Assembly: GCA_033063855.1 (NCBI GenBank)
Contig: CP093829.1
Location: 3,606,243 to 3,670,242, forward strand
Source of the DNA: Smittia aterrima
Taxonomy: Eukaryota > Arthropoda > Insecta > Diptera > Chironomidae
Reading direction: 5' to 3'
DNA length: 64,000 nt
This document shows positions 33,655-45,600 of this stretch, in pieces. Numbering within the stretch: position 1 is the stretch's first letter; every line of letters begins with the position of its first letter. Both the position numbers and the translations under genes were made by a program. The notes beneath the pieces are model-generated. The model had not been told where the DNA came from. It searched no databases and saw only the letters and a program-made list of their open reading frames with translations.

Positions 33655-35031
33655 TCATTGAATTAAAAGACAATCAAACGGCCTTACTGGTCCTTCCATG
33701 CAGCGAACTCTTATATCTTCAAACTTTCTGTTCAATGATAACAATATTTCAATTATTTCTTCGTCGATTACGAAAAGGTCAAGTTTTTTCACATTCGGCA
33801 TTAACTCCAAGAAAGTTTTAAGTCTTAGAGGTTTGACCCTGTCCGTTAATCTCAATTTAGTAATTGAGGTGGATATTTTATTTGTAACTTCAAACTCTCT
33901 CCAACTCCAAGTTCGAAGGCTAAGAGTCTTGAGTTTTGGTAATTTCATTATCTCGTCGAAAGTATCTTTGGAGTGGCATTCTTCTAACTTCAAATGTTCG
34001 AGATGATTTCTTTGGAGTTTGAGGAAACCCGGAAAATCGGAACCGAGTACAAAGCCTGATTTATAATGAACTGTCAAACTCTTCAGTTTATATTGTACTA
34101 GTTTCCATTGGTTTTCTCTGAACATGATATGAATGAATCTTGATTTGAGTTTAAGACTTTTGAGCTCGTTGGAATTTTCGAGGATTTGTCTAAAAAGTCC
34201 GTCTTTAAAGAGTTCTTCACAATAATCAATCTCAAATTTTTCGATTCCAGAGGAATTTGCCAAAAATCTCCCGTAAACTTTGTTCATGGTTGAACGATGA
34301 AGGCGCAATTTCAATTGTTTTAATTTTGGAAACTGTAAAACTTTTAAAGGTTCAAACTCTAAAAATGAACCATAGATTGGAAATCTATCTCTGCTGATGA
34401 CAGAGAGACTTTCAACTGATGATTCGATTGATGAGAATATGTTCCAAATATCTAAACAATGTTTTCTGCTAAAATATTTATCATTGAGTGAAACGTTTTT
34501 CCACTCGTGACCACTTTTATGAATAAAATAAAGTTGATAAGGTGAAATGAAGACTTTGACTTTTGACACTCTTTCATTCATTTCTTCTCGTTCTTCTGGA
34601 CTTGGATAGTCATTTTCTTTATCTTCATCTGAGTCAAAATCTTGTCCGACTTGTATGTTCTGATATCGTCTCGAGCTATTCATTAATAAATCGTAATCTT
34701 CCGGAGAGAATTCACGATTCTCAGGAAAAACAATTTTTATGTTTTTCATTAGAAATTTCGAAGAAGCGATGAAATTGTACCAACTTGGGTTGATTTCAGA
34801 AAGATTTAACAAATCTTGGCCGTTGAAATGTTTAAAGATCATCTCAGGAATTCCAAGAAATCGTGAGAAATATTCTAAAGTATCCAAGTTATTCATCGTT
34901 ACTTCCGATAATTCGATCAGTTTTTCCTCATGTTCTTCATTCGAAATTTCTGTTTTAATTTGCTTCGCTGGCTTGCTCTCATCGATCGGAAAAGCTGTGG
35001 AAATATTTCGTTTCGTTGAGCTTTCGTTCAT
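33655..35031 (-). CDS. F-box/leucine-rich-repeat-like protein, copy 4 (inverted)
   Basis: 458 aa, minus strand, about 30 kb from the tandem trio. The F-box (FSRFLGIPEMIFKHFNGQDL, NPSWYNFIASS), acidic linker (DSDEDKENDYPSPEE) and LRR-like body align throughout. It lacks the ASAAT/S stretch after MNESST found in the other copies. The 5'UTR intron is kept (35044-35098) and the duplicated 5' flank extends to about 35450. Its 3' flank breaks at GATTCTGATTCAA, the point where it joins the RpS7/ABHD17 duplication. The frame is intact and it is probably functional. Confidence 0.82.
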   Translation of the reverse strand: MNESSTKRNISTAFPIDESKPAKQIKTEISNEEHEEKLIELSEVTMNNLDTLEYFSRFLGIPEMIFKHFNGQDLLNLSEINPSWYNFIASSKFLMKNIKIVFPENREFSPEDYDLLMNSSRRYQNIQVGQDFDSDEDKENDYPSPEEREEMNERVSKVKVFISPYQLYFIHKSGHEWKNVSLNDKYFSRKHCLDIWNIFSSIESSVESLSVISRDRFPIYGSFLEFEPLKVLQFPKLKQLKLRLHRSTMNKVYGRFLANSSGIEKFEIDYCEELFKDGLFRQILENSNELKSLKLKSRFIHIMFRENQWKLVQYKLKSLTVHYKSGFVLGSDFPGFLKLQRNHLEHLKLEECHSKDTFDEIMKLPKLKTLSLRTWSWREFEVTNKISTSITKLRLTDRVKPLRLKTFLELMPNVKKLDLFVIDEEIIEILLSLNRKFEDIRVRCMEGPVRPFDCLLIQ

Positions 35032-35824
35032 TTTAATATTTATCTAAAATTGAAATAAATTTGAAAATATTTTAGGAAACTTCGAGAGCGACTCTTACTT
35101 TTTCGAATGTTGAAAGCGAAATGATTCGAATGCTGACAAAGTTTTCCTTTCATTTACTATTTCACTTGAATTCTTATAAGACAATCCTGATTTTTGAATC
35201 AAAACTATGTAACGCCACCAAAAATAAAACAAGTTTGTTATTTTATTTAAACTGAAATTAGCGCAGACCGCGCATCATCATTAGACGATTTCATTTACGT
35301 TTAAGAAGATTTGCATTAAAAGTTTTACATATTTTTATTCATTCAAAAATATTTGCTGCCGTCTGTGTCTTTATCAACATTCTTGATCTTGATTTACAGA
35401 ATCTACATTTTTATGTCCGTTGCTGTAGATCTTGAGCGAGACTATGACAACAAATGCACTTATCACGAATTATTTTCATTACAATTAGCAAACTGCTAAG
35501 TTTTTCTTGCCTCTCGATGATTACAATAAGAAATTTCTCTCGATCAGATAACAATAGAGAATATTTTTATAGGAGGTGATCGTCATAACAGCGACGAAGG
35601 AAATTTAAAGTTCTTGTAACCAGCAAATCAAGAATTCTTATTTGATTGTCATCACAATCACAAAATATATTTTTCCTTTCCAGTTCTCGCGCCAAAAGAC
35701 CAACGGAAACTTTTTAAATTTTCGCGCCAAAATTTTCATTGAGGGCCTTGCGACTTTTGTAAAACCCGATTTGCTGCAGAAATTGATAATTTGAAAAAAC
35801 ATGTAATTTAATTGTAATTTAACT
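35032..35824. other. F-box 4 leader and upstream flank of the smaug leader
   Basis: 35032 to about 35450 matches the reversed F-box 5' flank at 180-743. The remainder up to the smaug leader is AT-rich and holds two TTCGCGCCAAAA-like sites (35686-35697 and 35721-35732). No gene is seen. Confidence 0.5.
35686..35732 (+). promoter_or_regulatory. Two E2F-like sites upstream of smaug
   Basis: CTCGCGCCAAAA at 35686-35697 and TTCGCGCCAAAA at 35721-35732, 24 bases apart, both resemble the TTTSGCGC-type E2F consensus. They lie about 100 bp before the duplicated leader and are not part of it. CG-rich sites stand out in this AT-rich context. Function is inferred from the motif only. Confidence 0.35.
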
Positions 35825-36229
35825 TATTTAAACACTTCATTACCATTAACCAACGATATTAAGCAAAGGTGAGTCAAAATGCGATGGAATAAGCATCGAT
35901 TTCGTGCGGGAAATGGGGAAATTAATTTGCGAAATGATCAAATCGAAATTTTAGAAAAATTCTGTGTCGTTCTTTAGTAACAAAAGAAACGATTCCTGTC
36001 TTTCTATTGTTACACTCGAAGTGACCGCTCGTTTTTGAACCGATGTTCCTTATCTAAAAAAGGTTTCTTATTTTTCCAGAATCCTTTGACGCAGTAACAA
36101 TCAATCAGTTGTGTACACATTTTTAATTCCCGATATTCCAAGCAAATCCTTTGATTTAAGCGGTGTGAATCGAATATCTTCATCTTAAAATAACTTGACA
36201 ACCTGTGCTTCGAAGCCAAATCCGTAAAG
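35825..36229 (+). repeat. smg: smaug 5' leader, parental copy of the direct repeat
   Basis: This is the leader of smaug, containing a first untranslated exon, donor GTGAGT after AAGCAAAG, and acceptor TTTTTCCAG. Its near-identical partner is at 29884-30281, and the pair flanks the mosaic island. Confidence 0.88.
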
Positions 36230-38931
36230 ATGAAATACTCAACACACTCAAACGACTCGTCGGTTTTCAGCGAGCAAGTTAGTCAGCTCATGGCGATGAA
36301 CGAAATGTGGAATGACTGCGAACGAACTGTCGTGATTTACTCCATGTTTAGACGTCTGCCATTTGCAAACCTAAAATTCCTTGTTCATTCGATTGATCAT
36401 CACCTGAAACAAAGTTTCAACACACCGCAACGCTTGTCGCATTTCGAAGATGCTGCAAACTCAATCTCATTCCTCAACAAACTCATCCACAAGTACAATT
36501 CGCTGATTACAATCAGTGCAAGCTCCGATAAAATTGATGTTAATAGTGATATTGAGACAAGCAACGCCGGTGAACCTAAAACACTGGAGGATGACTTGGT
36601 ATCGAAGTACATCAGCAAGGATGAGATCCTAATTGATGTGCTCATGTATCTTCCATTGCTGCGACCGAACAATGACGAAGGCAAGAAAGCCTATTTGCAG
36701 TTTGTGCCAGTACTTATTGAAGACACGATCAAACATAACTTGCCAATGGAGTTAGTGCAACAAATCTTATCGTACCTGCTGATTCACCCGGCCATCAAAT
36801 ATGACGATAGAAAGTAAGTTTTAAATTGAGTAATAAATTTTCTTTATTAACCATGCTTTTTTTCTCCGTAGATCTCTTAATCAATGGCTTCGGCAGCTGG
36901 AAGAGCACATGGCTTTCAGTCACACTTCAACCAGTTACAATTTATTGCCATCAGACAACGCTTCGTCATTCTTGTCGACTGCATCATCAATCTCGAGCGC
37001 ATCTTCGTCAAGTTCTGCTTCGTCATCAACATGGCCCAGTACCGTTACTCAAGCAGCTCCAGTGGGAAACATGTTCAAGTCTAAGAAAGATCAAGAGATC
37101 TGGGACTCGCGCAATTTTTCAAGCACAAATGACTTTACTGACGAACCGAGCGCGTTGAAATATCCAACGCCAATCGGTAAAAACAAAAACTCTAGTCTTA
37201 GCACTCTCAATAGCAGCAAATGCTCGACTGTAAACAGTACCACTAACTCATCACTTTACGACACGACGAATGAAGAGCTTCACATCTCGTTCTCAAAAAA
37301 TGGCAAAGAGATTATCGATTTTACAAACGAATTCGGAGAAGCAGCTAAAAGTGGAGCTGCCTCACTTGGCATTTCTTCATCATCGAATTCGACTGATTAT
37401 CTTACTGTTCCGAATCTCTTCCGTGACCATCTCTTTGATGTTTATGGACCAGCAGGTGATACATTCAGTGATGATGGCAGCGCATTCAAAACCAGGCGTT
37501 CGAACAGCTTAACAACTCCTACGGCCAGTGGAGGATTCCCAACATCGTCATCCGTTGAGAACTTGGCCAATCTACAGAAGCCTCGTAGCTTCTCACTCTC
37601 AATGGAATCTTCTCGTAATGCTCTGGTATCAAGTGGTTCTGACACACGCTTAGATGATTACAACAAAATGAACCATCTACGATACAGCACAACACATCAC
37701 GTTGGAATGGGTCACATCGGAGTGTGGTTGAAGAGCTTAAGACTTCACAAGTATTTCTGGCTTTTCAGTAACATGAGCTATGAACAGATGATGGAAATCA
37801 CCGAAGAGTATTTAGAGAACTTAGGCGTTACCAAAGGAGCTCGTCATAAGCTTGTTCTTTGCATTCACAAACTGGCTGAACGTGTCTCACTTCTTGGGCA
37901 AGTAGAGAAAGAGCTAAATGAAGGAAGCAGGCCAATTAAGAGCGGATTGGAAGAGCTTTCGACTATCATCCTTACTCCAATGAAACCGATTAATTCCGTC
38001 CCAAATGACGACGATGTAGCGACGCATGTCATGCGGGTTCTAGATAGCGGTAAGCATAACATTTAATTAAAGATTTTCGTGATTCTGATTTTATGATTGA
38101 AACTTTTAGCGCAACAATGCATTGTCGGCAACAAATATGTCATCAGTTTTGATGAAGAATCTGCAAATCTGTTCGTCTGGCTTGTTGACAAAGCGTTGCA
38201 TCACGACGCATTCATTCAACAAACTGCCCACTTGAAGGAGCTAAAATACAAAGTCCAACGCATGCGAATGGCTTACACTCAAAGCAAACATTATGCGAAT
38301 GCTCCAGGTCAAAGCGGTGGATGTCAAATCAAACCAATTCCAAAGATGAGGTATTAAATCATCTTTTGCATTCGCTCGAGTTGAGTTGACTAATGTATTT
38401 TCTTCTTTAAGATGGGGCTCAGGCAACAGACAACTCAAAGGCAGCAACCAAAGCATGACCAGTGATAATCAACCAAAGATTCATCGCAAGAATTCAATAC
38501 CGTACTGCGTTCAACCCTACAATGTTCAGAGTCCAAATTTCACTAGCAACCAAACATCGAATATTTCAAACTTTCAAAGATCCGTCAGTCGCGAGAAAAT
38601 AAATCAATTTTCTTTGATGCAGCAACAGCATCATAGTCAGTTCAACCAGCAGTTGGGACCGCCACAGAATCAGCAAGCACCTCAGCACAGACACTCGCTA
38701 AACAACTTGATGCCATTCAGCAGTGCTCAACAGCATTTCATGAATCGTCGCAACAGCAGCTGTGGCTCCGACCGTTCAGCTAATCATCTTTCAACGACAC
38801 TTGGCAGTCAAGAGAAGAATCTTAGCGACTCCGGATTAAGCTCAAGTATGAATTCTTCGGCTAACACTAGCGAAATTAACAGTCGTTTGGAGTCACTTTG
38901 CCGACAAATGACAGAGCAGGCCATCAATTAA
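36230..38931 (+). CDS. smg: Smaug RNA-binding translational repressor (SAMD4 family)
   Basis: Exons 36230-36813, 36872-38049, 38110-38350 and 38412-38931 join to 840 aa. Smaug binds stem-loop SREs in maternal mRNAs such as nanos and recruits deadenylase and translational repressors in cytoplasmic granules. The N-terminal Smaug-specific region is visible (WNDCERTVVIYSMFRRLPFA ... LVQQILSYLLIHPAI). The SAM domain that reads the SRE loop is at about 476-530 (GVWLKSLRLHKYFWLF, NLGVTKGARHKLVLCI). A PHAT-like helical region follows, then MRWGSGNRQ and a Gln/Ser/Asn-rich tail. An AATAAA at 39441 may end the transcript. It is convergent with the ZP gene. Confidence 0.94.
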
Positions 38932-39707
38932 AGAAAGTTCTCTACTGCAAGACTCGCGTAAGCATTAAGTTGTCGCACTCTGTTTAAATGTATTAGCTAA
39001 GTGTCGAAATTGTTTTTTTTGTTACAAATAATTTTTTTTGTGAGGGATTCGTTTCTTAAATTCAAACTGCTTGAACATCCTTTACAAAGTTCTGTTTATC
39101 TTACCTTTTCTTAATTGACGACAAACATTCCTTTTTCGAAACGATTCTGTTTTTTTTCGTAAGTTTTTGATCTTGTACTAGAGTCATAAGGACTCGTTTG
39201 TTCATTCTCTCGTCGTTGACTTTAAGTTTAACTGTTGAATTTATTTTATTGTAAAAAACGAACGCGCGAAAGTCTCGAGTGACTACTTTAAAAGTTATAA
39301 GGGACAATTCAAAAAGCTTCGGCGCTCGATTTAGAAAATTACTGGTTGACTCGGCTACACTTAGTTTAGGAATTTACCTTTGCTAATAGTTCTCAAAACG
39401 ATGTTCAACGCGAAAGTTTGTAAAGATGAATGGATATCAAAATAAAATCTGTCATAATAATGAAAAACATTTTCTTTTTATTATTGAAGATAAATTTAAT
39501 TTTAATTACGGCAATTAGGAATCGCTTGCGTAAACTTTAGTTTGCTAAGCAAAAATAAGAAATCTATTTACAAAAGTACAAATGCAATTGCAAACTCCTA
39601 ATCTTACTTGTTTAAAAAATCAATTTGAAATCAAAAATTTGATCAATTTAAAATTTTGGACCTCAAATTAAGTTTCGATAGGTTAATTAAGTTTTCTAAA
39701 TTAATTC
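38932..39707. other. Convergent 3'UTR space, smaug and ZP gene
   Basis: Smaug 3'UTR up to AATAAA at 39441-39446, then the 3' end of the minus-strand ZP gene. T-rich runs occur near 39015-39045. No gene is seen. Confidence 0.5.
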
Positions 39708-42620
39708 TTAATCTATTTGTCCTTTGTGTCCTACGTAAGCTGAGTTGAAGAAAGAATTTTCGTTTTTACGTTGTCGCAAGCGAGTGCATGTGACGAAAAG
39801 TGATCCCGCGAGAATACAGAGCAACATTGAACTGGTAGCAGTAAGAGCAGAAAGAATAGAAGTCTTCATGCAAGTCTCTGTCGGGTTTTTCTCTGTGGAA
39901 GAAAAAAGCAATTTTATATAATTGCGTTTGAGATAATGACAGCAAATTTACTCGAAGTAAGTTCTTCTCTTGTCGTCGAGTCCTCTTCATCTTGAACAAC
40001 TCTGATTGATTGGAACAAGCTTATGTTATCAGACAATGTTGAGTTAGCTGGTTCAGAAGGAGCCTCTCTCTTCGTGACACCTTTAAGATTTCTCCAGTGA
40101 CAAGGCTGAGACTGTAAGTTAAATATTTTTAAATTTGTATAATTCGATAATGAAATTTTTCTCTTCTTACTGGACAACGACCATGACACATCCTAACATC
40201 ACATTCAATGTATAATGCCGGAGATCCTGTGAATCTAAAAGTCTTCATGTACGCATAGACTTGAGTTTCAAAGATGCCGCTATCCGACCAAGAACCTCGA
40301 AACCGGGAAATAAGTTTATCATCGACGGGACAGCCAAATTCGTCAATCAATTGAATTCGTTTCGTTGCTCCATTGTGAGCGTAACTGTGAGTAGCAAATA
40401 TTTGTCTTTTTATTGATTGATGTCTCAAGCAAATAATTAAATTACTCACCAATCGTTAACGACAATGTCAAATCCATCATATTTTGATCTCATGTAAATA
40501 ATTAACGTCAATGGATCTCCAACTCGAACCGGGCCTGTTAAAAGTTAATTAATTAATGTTCCAATCGCGATTTCAATCATCAATGTTACCTGCAACTCTT
40601 GTTCCGGCAGTTCCATATCCGTTTCGTATTTCCATGTAACACTCAGGTGGACTCAACGTGAAAACAACAGGATTGCCAGTAGCGACTCTGTAATCAAATA
40701 ATTTTATTTCAAAAGCACTTTTTTTTAAACTTTGCTCCACTTACTCGACGTCCAAGAAAGGGAACGTGACTGTCTTCCAAAAATCATAGCCATACTCGCA
40801 CGTCACTTTAAAGTGCTCGTCAAACTCTTCCTCAATCAGCGGATTATACTGAACCGTGACTGTGTTCCACATAAAATTTTTCTAAATTTAAAAATAAAAG
40901 TTGCATAACGGAAATCCATCCATTAACGAATCAAAAGCTCACAGTTGGATTTTTCCGCGAATCTTCGTGTAGACTGTTTTTTCCTAATGTTCCGCAGCGG
41001 TTGAGTTGAATGTAAAATTCGTAATAGTCGCGACCTGACCCATTGATATACATGCAATCTGGATCGTATGCGTAGCCTAACGATAAAAGTAATTAAATTC
41101 GATTGTCGTGAGATGATATGAATCAAGACTAACCAGCGGAATACAAAAGCCCTGTGAACGATCCGTTGAATCCGATACGAATCTTCATGTAATCGTCTTG
41201 ACATTCAGCTTCAATATCTGTTTAAAGAAAATAAATTAATGTGATCTAAGGACATACTTGCTATGCTTACGTTGAACTCTTGTGTTGTTATAACGATATC
41301 GTCTGTTATAGTCTCGATCCCACATCTCAGGACGCCAAGCTTCCAAATCATTATTTCCTGCGTAGAGTTGAGGAGGAATTTGTGGGGGAGGACCTCCTCG
41401 TAACGAGTTCACTGGAACATATCCGTTTGGTTCGGACAAATACACGACCTGCCAATAGAAAAATCGGAAGAGTCTTTAACATTGAAACAGCGAAAAGCAA
41501 AAAGAGAAATTATTGCCGAGAAATAATAAAACAAACACTCGAAACAAAAAAACCAAAAGGCGAAACCAGAAGCGAGTAAAAGAAACGAAATTGGGTGAAT
41601 TATGTAAGAGAATAATGAAAATTTATGCGCGAATTACCGCATTTCTCGGAGATAATTTATGTTCGCATTGTGACCTTGACGCTGCTTTTAACAGAATTTG
41701 GAAAATTAGTGTCTGGTGAAATATTTACTTGAATCTGCAACAGCAATTAATTTGTTAAAAGCTTAAGTCGATGGATTGTCACACTACGATGAGATTCACA
41801 AACTTTACCGTTCAGCAACTACAACTCTTCTTAATTATCTGCAACACTGCAAGTCATTTATGTTGTAAATTATTTAGTCGCTACAGTTATCAAGTCGAAG
41901 ACGAAGAACTTTAATGCGAGCATCGAACAATGAAGCACAGAAACAAAAGATCGCATTCTGATTCGTCTTCAACCGAGCAAGATGACGGATAAAATCAAGA
42001 TTTAGAGGACTCCTTAATACTCATTGTTGTAATTCATTTATTAAGCTATAAAGAAGAAGAGCGAGCGACCTCGGATGGGTCATCGCTCGAGAGTTTTTCG
42101 TAAGTTTCGAGGTTTCGATGCGCCTTCGATTGGAAAGATAAACTTAAACCATTGTGTTTCACATGTTTTACGTAATTCACAATGTGTTCTGTCGAATTGT
42201 GCAACACTTTCTAATGGTTTTTTTATTGCTTCTACGGGGTCGGTCGGTTGTCCTTGTCGAAAGAATCTTACAGTTGTCATTGCCAAGTGACGAACAATTA
42301 ACGTTGAATGAATTGCCAATTAAAAGCTTCATACCTGTTGATCTGAACCTTCTTGGCTCAGAGCTTCTCTTGATGAGTTGACATTCTGAACGTTTCCGGC
42401 GTGCGATATCTTCTTAGCTTTGGACGCATCAGTAGTCGTGTGAAAACTTCCGCGCTTCTTCACTTTTGGATTAGGTGTCACAGAAGGAGGAATTATTTTT
42501 CCGCGAATTGTCGATGTTACGCTGCTTGTACTACTCGTGCTTGTGGTTGTATCGTTAACTAATGCTTCTGCTGTGATTGATAGCGATTCATTCGATGAGT
42601 TTGCAGATACAGCAAATATC
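39708..42620 (-). CDS. ZP-domain transmembrane apical matrix protein (5' end unresolved)
   Basis: Ten minus-strand exons join in frame: 42335-42620, 41271-41448, 41134-41217, 40943-41076, 40745-40881, 40590-40687, 40450-40534, 40171-40384, 39952-40111, 39708-39892, giving at least 519 aa. The ZP domain begins IEAECQDDYMKIRIGFNG and continues through LNRCGTLGKN, VTCEYGYDFW, CYAHNGATKRIQLIDEFGCP and CDVRMCHGRCP. Such proteins polymerise into apical extracellular matrix and shape cuticle. After it come a dibasic site (VTKRE) and a transmembrane segment (SALTATSSMLLCILAGSLFV) with a short basic tail. The N-terminal exon is Ser/Thr-rich. The first coding exon is not settled: candidates near 42923-43000 and 45327-45352 exist. 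I cannot name the fly orthologue. Confidence 0.88.
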
Positions 42621-45600
42621 TGAAAGAGATTTTCATTATATCAGTCGATTCTTTCATAATCAATCATCAAAATAGTTTTATCATTCGATTGCTTAACATT
42701 TAAAGCTTGAATCATCAATGGATGTGTTTAATAGCCCCAATAACAATTAAATTTCCATTTCAAGCTTCAATTGTTCCGTTCGGAGCAGATAAATTTAATT
42801 GTTCTTTTCAAAGATGAACCGCGGGGATTATCTCATAGCGCACATTGCAGTTGGGCTCCCATGAAAAGACGATTTATTGATCGAGGAACCGAGTTGAGGA
42901 GAATTTATGATGATTCGCTTACCTGTAACAGAATGCAAATGCTGAAGCCTCGGTGATATAATCTGCGGAAGAAATTTTTTTCGTGTTGAATTCATTTGAA
43001 CTGAAACATTCCTGAGAGCGATTTAAGAATCAGTGACGAGGAGAAAGAGGTGAAAACATTAGCACCGGTAACCTTCATTATTTCATTTACATGACGGCAA
43101 TTTAGGAAATTAAATTAGATTAACATGTTAAGTCTATCAGCAAGCGCACGAATTTCTCTCGTTACTCTAAATTCTTTTGCACCTCAGGAAATGGAAATTT
43201 CAAACTTTTTTTAAGAACGAAAGGGAAGCTTAATAGCAATCATGATGAAACAATTTACTTTTCATATGATTCTAGGTCTTGAAGCGATTTCCTAATAAAC
43301 TCAGTGTGATCAGTGATCATAAAATTTCTCATCAAGTCATCTCTTGTGAGAGATTGAGAGACGAGTCGAGCCAGCAAATTATTATTGATCGGCTAGACGA
43401 CTACGGAGGATCCGAACAGTTGTAAAAATGTAATTGAAACCGCATATATCTGCAGCAAGTTCAACTGTTTTAATGTTGTTCCATCTGAATGACTGAAAAT
43501 CCGACAAAACCACAAAGATGCATCGTAAACCATAATTGTAATAAGCGCGATTTGTGAATCATCATTTCGCTCTTCATCTCCTTTTCCTCTGAACTTTCAA
43601 GGCTTTTTGCTTAATAGAGAGGGATCTTCATCACCTGGTCATCCATGAATATCAAATCGAACTCTTGAAAAACCCCGAAACAAACTCAAAGACAAAGTTC
43701 TATTCATCACGTTTGCTAATTATCGAAAGACAAAAATTTAATTAAAAGCTTCATGAACCGCGGAAGAGTGAGATACCGCAGAACAAAATCGGACGTGATT
43801 ATCGCTTGACTAATAATTAGAGTTCAGTAGCCGTCAAGCGCTCTAGGGACGCCATTGAGTGATTCCAGAATAACCGTTTTCTATTGTAACTCAAATTTGT
43901 TCCATCAAAAAAGAAAATATTTAAAAATTAAATCAAATGTGAGAACTCAATGTTCGCAATTTCCCCAATAACTGAAGTTCTCAGTCGTGAATGATCGTAA
44001 CGGGTCTCAAGTCGAAGAAAGTAAATAAATCTCCATTTGGGGTCTTCTGTGATGGAACGCGAGAACAGTTAATTGCATTATTAGAATAAATTTATTCGGC
44101 TAATTGAAACCTTCGCGAAATGTTCAACATTGCGAAAAATTTCTTATGCAAATCGCTCAAGATAACACAGTAGATGCAAATTACGATGAATAAAAAGGTA
44201 CACAACACTCATAATAACAGATATTGTCGCCATTAGAGGAGGAAAATAGTGAGATAAGATAAATAATCGTCACCGTGCCAATGATCACAATGAAGATTAC
44301 AAAAAAATAAAACAGAACGAAACGGTTAATTCTCGAAAGAACTTCTAACGGAGCAAAGCATAACAACAGAACATCATCTGATGGATAATTTGGTGGTGAT
44401 GACGGCGAAAATAGAACGCGCATCATTGGCCTCCGACAAATCGCTTCTACATAAACTTCAACTTTGCCCAAAATTGAAAAATTTCTTTGTTTTGTTGATT
44501 CGACGGGTCATGCATGCCAGCAGTTCCCACACCAAGTTCAAATTGCTCATGAATCTGGGATAGAATCTTGATCGACTATGATTATGATTACGTGATTTAT
44601 TTGATCACAACTCGCGTGAGACGAGATTCCATCGGGAGACTTCCCGAATTCTCTTCATCGCGAAACTAGGTTTCTAAGCTAACGGTTAAGAATGATTTCG
44701 TTCCATTCTTGAAGTCACACTTTTCAGATCGCTCAAATGTAATTTTCAGAAAGAAAGAAGAAAGAAATATAATTGAGACGTGAATAATATTGTCGGGCTT
44801 GATCCAATTATGCAATTTTGAGTTATTTCCTTTTGTGTGCTATTGAAAATTGAGTCCACAGCTCAAGAGAATTGACAGGAATGTCTTTAAAGCAATTAAA
44901 GTGTTAGTCGTGTAAATTCCTTGAGAGTGAGCATGGAATGAGGTGCTCGAGTTATGACGGATAATTAGATTTATCACTCGACTTCAAACCAACTTAGGAC
45001 GATTCAGTGAACAAGCAGCTGAGACATCGTCAAAATATGTTTCATCAACTGAAATCTCTTTGAAATTGAATTTTAATGGAAGCTTCTCCGTTTCCCAACC
45101 GTTTTTCATCTCTCATCATAATTTTTTTTGAATGAAAATGCTTTTGGTCTGGCGCTTGCTGTTTATCTTGTCACCGTCTCTTCGTTCGGTACGAGTATGA
45201 AGTCTTCAGTTCCGCGCTGATGCTTCCTTTGCTAATAGACTGTTTAAAAATCTTTGACTTTTAATTGTTCGTTGTGAGGCAATCGCTCATAAATCGCGAA
45301 AGAGAAGAAAGTTCTTTTGGACTTACCTCACTTTGCTGCTCGTCAATCGCATGATTACGTTTTTAGAACTTTTGTAAGGTTGATAGAATCTCGTTGTGTC
45401 TTGTGGTTTTACTTCAGCTCGATTGACTCTTTTTCACACTCCAATATCAAAACACCATTCGACGGATTCTTCGAATTTAGATTTTGTGCAACAATTTATA
45501 TTTCTTTTTGTTCTTTCGCTACGATTCGGTGGATAACAACAGTTATGACAATTATCTCAAAAAAATCGTCAGCTCCGAAAGAAATGATGATAAAATTGTC

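Noticed and set aside
42923..42995. Minus-strand exon with an ATG (MNSTRKKFLPQ...) as the ZP gene start
   Set aside because: It ends in phase 1 while the next exon (42335-42620) needs phase 2, so the join fails; the start is left unresolved.
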